DNA of 7,524 nt from Treponema sp. (GTDB taxonomy: Bacteria; Spirochaetota; Spirochaetia; Treponematales; Breznakiellaceae): contig JAISAN010000129.1 in assembly GCA_031266635.1 (NCBI GenBank), positions 1 to 7,524 on the forward strand, written 5' to 3'. The notes under the pieces are model-generated. The model worked only from the letters and a program-made list of their open reading frames with translations, had not been told where the DNA came from and did not search any database. Within the stretch, counting starts at the first letter, position 1; each line of letters begins with the position of its first letter. Of the stretch, positions 6,242 to 7,524 are shown one piece after another. The translations under genes were made by a program, and so were the position numbers.

Positions 6242-6281
6242 ATGCCGCGGGGAATTTTGTGGCAAATTCACCCGCAGGCAT
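6242..6281. repeat. Long bulged hairpin before the R-M genes
   Basis: ATGCC, GCGGG and GAATTT (6242-6257) pair with AAATTC, CCCGC and GGCAT (6264-6281). That gives 16 pairs around a 6-base loop, interrupted only by two single unpaired A bases (6270, 6276) on the 3' arm. A run of A follows. It sits near the composition shift into the AT-rich restriction-modification region. Confidence 0.65.
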
Positions 6282-6369
6282 ATAAAAAAGCATACCCTTT
6301 TTCCGCTTATATGTTCATTTTTTCCTGCTTGATTTTTAGATTTTCCTGATGATATAACAATGAAATAGG

Positions 6370-6375
6370 TATAAT
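6370..6375 (+). promoter_or_regulatory. Putative -10 box of the restriction-modification operon
   Basis: Exact TATAAT, 41 bases before the ATG at 6417. The best hexamer 18 bases upstream, CTGATG (6346-6351), matches TTGACA at three positions. Unlike aspS, this gene has a normal leader with a ribosome site. Confidence 0.45.
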
Positions 6376-6416
6376 GGGAAGGGAAACCACCACAGAATTA
6401 CAGTTGGAAGGTATTT

Positions 6417-7262
6417 ATGACTAAACAGGAAGCCTTTTATGATTTTGTAATCAGGTTTAAGCATCTGATAACAAAAAATCCTCATTTAATAAAAACAACT
6501 TTGAGTAATATTTTTACCATGCGCTTAATTGGCAATAAAACTCATGGCGATTTGGCTGAAATCGGCATTTCCGAATTTATCAATCAATTCATGTATGATT
6601 TTAAGTCTACTCATGTTGGTAAAGAATTATACCGCGCTAAAGAGCATGAAGAGGACATAAAAATAGTAAATGAAATATCAAATGTTGATTTCTCGATAAG
6701 CTTAAAAGCTTATGGTAATGGACCACTTCAATTATCAACGGATAAAAATTCAACAATGTTTCCATTTCTGAAATCTTTCAAGAAAGATACAATTAAAGAT
6801 GTATCTATAATCAACAAAGTATTCTCATCAAATGAATTCTCCGAATTTGGAAATATCAATGTATTGCCTCTGATTTATGATGAAAAAAATAAAAAATGTA
6901 ATATCATGGTTTTTAATTTTACAAAAGCAAGAGAATCAACAGCTTCTATTCAATTAGAAAGTGAAGGGAGAGGCAGAAAACACCCAGCTTTTAGATTTTT
7001 CGATGCGAAAGAAAATTATATCTGTGAAGTTCGCTATGGCAATGCTGCCGCCAATGCATTACAGCGTGGGTTATGGACAAATACAAAACACGCAACGCCG
7101 TATTTTAATTCTACGACTAATGGCTGGATAGACTATTCAGATAATACGCTTTTAGTAAAATTGTTTTCTTATGCACTGGTTTCAACTTCAAATGGACATC
7201 ATAACGCATTGATAAGTCTTGCAAAAGACATCGATGAACAAAAAACACATATTATCGGGTAA
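6417..7262 (+). CDS. Probable type II restriction endonuclease
   Basis: A 281-residue soluble protein directly ahead of a DNA adenine methyltransferase, separated by four bases, so it most likely cuts unmethylated copies of the same site. The start ATG 6417 is supported by GGAAGG at 6406-6411 with a 5-base spacer. I do not recognise a named restriction family. The likely nuclease core is GDLAEIGISEFI (44-55, Glu48), an acidic EHEEDIKI (76-83, Asp80) and FSISLKAYGNGPLQLST (92-108, Lys97). These resemble a PD-(D/E)XK arrangement with Ser-Leu-Lys in place of the usual (E/D)XK. A second conserved-looking block is ICEVRYGNAAANALQRGLW (202-220). There is no signal peptide or membrane segment. The gene is strongly AT-rich compared with aspS and the transporters, which suggests transfer. 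The nuclease role is inferred mainly from context. Confidence 0.65.
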   Translation: MTKQEAFYDFVIRFKHLITKNPHLIKTTLSNIFTMRLIGNKTHGDLAEIGISEFINQFMYDFKSTHVGKELYRAKEHEEDIKIVNEISNVDFSISLKAYGNGPLQLSTDKNSTMFPFLKSFKKDTIKDVSIINKVFSSNEFSEFGNINVLPLIYDEKNKKCNIMVFNFTKARESTASIQLESEGRGRKHPAFRFFDAKENYICEVRYGNAAANALQRGLWTNTKHATPYFNSTTNGWIDYSDNTLLVKLFSYALVSTSNGHHNALISLAKDIDEQKTHIIG

Positions 7263-7266
7263 AAAA

Positions 7267-7524
7267 ATGTCTACATCATTATTTGACGATTTGGTCATCG
7301 ATATTCCCGAAACACAGGCAATAAAATATACAGGTTCTAAGCTTAAATTATTGCCGTATATATTATCGCTGTCAAAAAAAGTATCCCATAACAGCAATGG
7401 TGTTACTGTTTTTGACGGGTTTTCCGGTTCTACAAGAGTCAGTCAGGCATACGCCAAAACCGGCTATACAGTATACGCGAATGATATTGCGCCGTATTCA
7501 AAAGTATTTAACACCGCTTTTTTA
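7267..7524 (+). CDS. N6-adenine DNA methyltransferase, 5' part (runs off window)
   Basis: The first 86 codons of a gene with no stop before the window end. Product: a site-specific adenine methyltransferase that protects host DNA from the neighbouring endonuclease. Visible are the motif X segment IKYTGSKLKLLPYI (19-32), motif I FDGFSGSTRVSQAYAKTG (50-67, S-adenosylmethionine binding) and motif II VYANDI (70-75). A KYxGSK segment before motif I is the arrangement of the alpha (D12) class of N6-adenine methyltransferases. The catalytic (D/N)PPY would lie beyond the window. The ATG 7267 follows the endonuclease stop by four bases. The only ribosome-site candidate is a weak GGGT inside the upstream gene's end, so translation may be coupled. 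It is AT-rich like its partner. The recognition sequence cannot be deduced. Confidence 0.85.
   Translation, partial: MSTSLFDDLVIDIPETQAIKYTGSKLKLLPYILSLSKKVSHNSNGVTVFDGFSGSTRVSQAYAKTGYTVYANDIAPYSKVFNTAFL

Larger units (their letters stand above)
5840..6416. other. Gene-free, hairpin-dense spacer
   Basis: No coding frame here has credible start signals or family resemblance. The stretch is instead full of inverted repeats of differing sequence. The stronger ones are listed separately. Weaker ones lie at 5971-5982 (4 bp, GCAA tetraloop), 6009-6025 (5 bp) and 6035-6046 (TTTTG/CAAAA). GGGCGCCC at 5988-5995 is an 8-base palindrome. Composition is GC-rich to about 6120 and becomes AT-rich beyond about 6280, so a transfer boundary probably lies in or near this spacer. 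Confidence 0.6.

Overview
The window looks like chromosomal DNA of a spirochaete, most likely a Treponema of the termite-gut type. This rests on the style of the proteins, the GC-rich housekeeping genes and the intergenic palindromes built on GTTCCAAAA. It is an inference, because no 16S or other marker gene is present.

Layout. Positions 1-160 hold four back-to-back hairpins. Next, on the minus strand, comes ddl (D-alanine--D-alanine ligase, start at 1318). At 1456-2036 lies a minus-strand IS1595-family transposase remnant that has lost both ends. A gap of about 300 bases with palindromes leads to aspS (aspartyl-tRNA synthetase, 2353-4248, plus strand). Two short chromate-transporter (CHR) genes follow aspS closely, overlap each other by 4 bases and probably share its transcript. 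Converging on them from the minus strand is a 135-residue hotdog-fold acyl-CoA thioesterase (start at 5804). The 612 bases at 5805-6416 contain no gene but are packed with hairpins. From about 6280 the base composition turns strongly AT-rich. There a plus-strand pair begins: a probable type II restriction endonuclease (6417-7262) and, four bases later, an N6-adenine DNA methyltransferase that runs off the window end.

How the genes fit together. ddl and aspS are housekeeping genes (cell wall precursor, translation). The ChrA pair would form one two-part membrane transporter. The restriction-modification pair is the one clear accessory system; its composition and its position behind a hairpin-rich spacer suggest acquisition by transfer. 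Two unrelated genes, aspS and the thioesterase, have near-consensus sigma-70-type promoters whose -10 box ends exactly six bases before the ATG. Both lack a Shine-Dalgarno sequence and are therefore likely leaderless.

I found no convincing wholly new system. The points most worth a second look are the interspersed palindrome family, the hairpin-dense spacer before the R-M genes, the leaderless architecture and the unclassified restriction enzyme.
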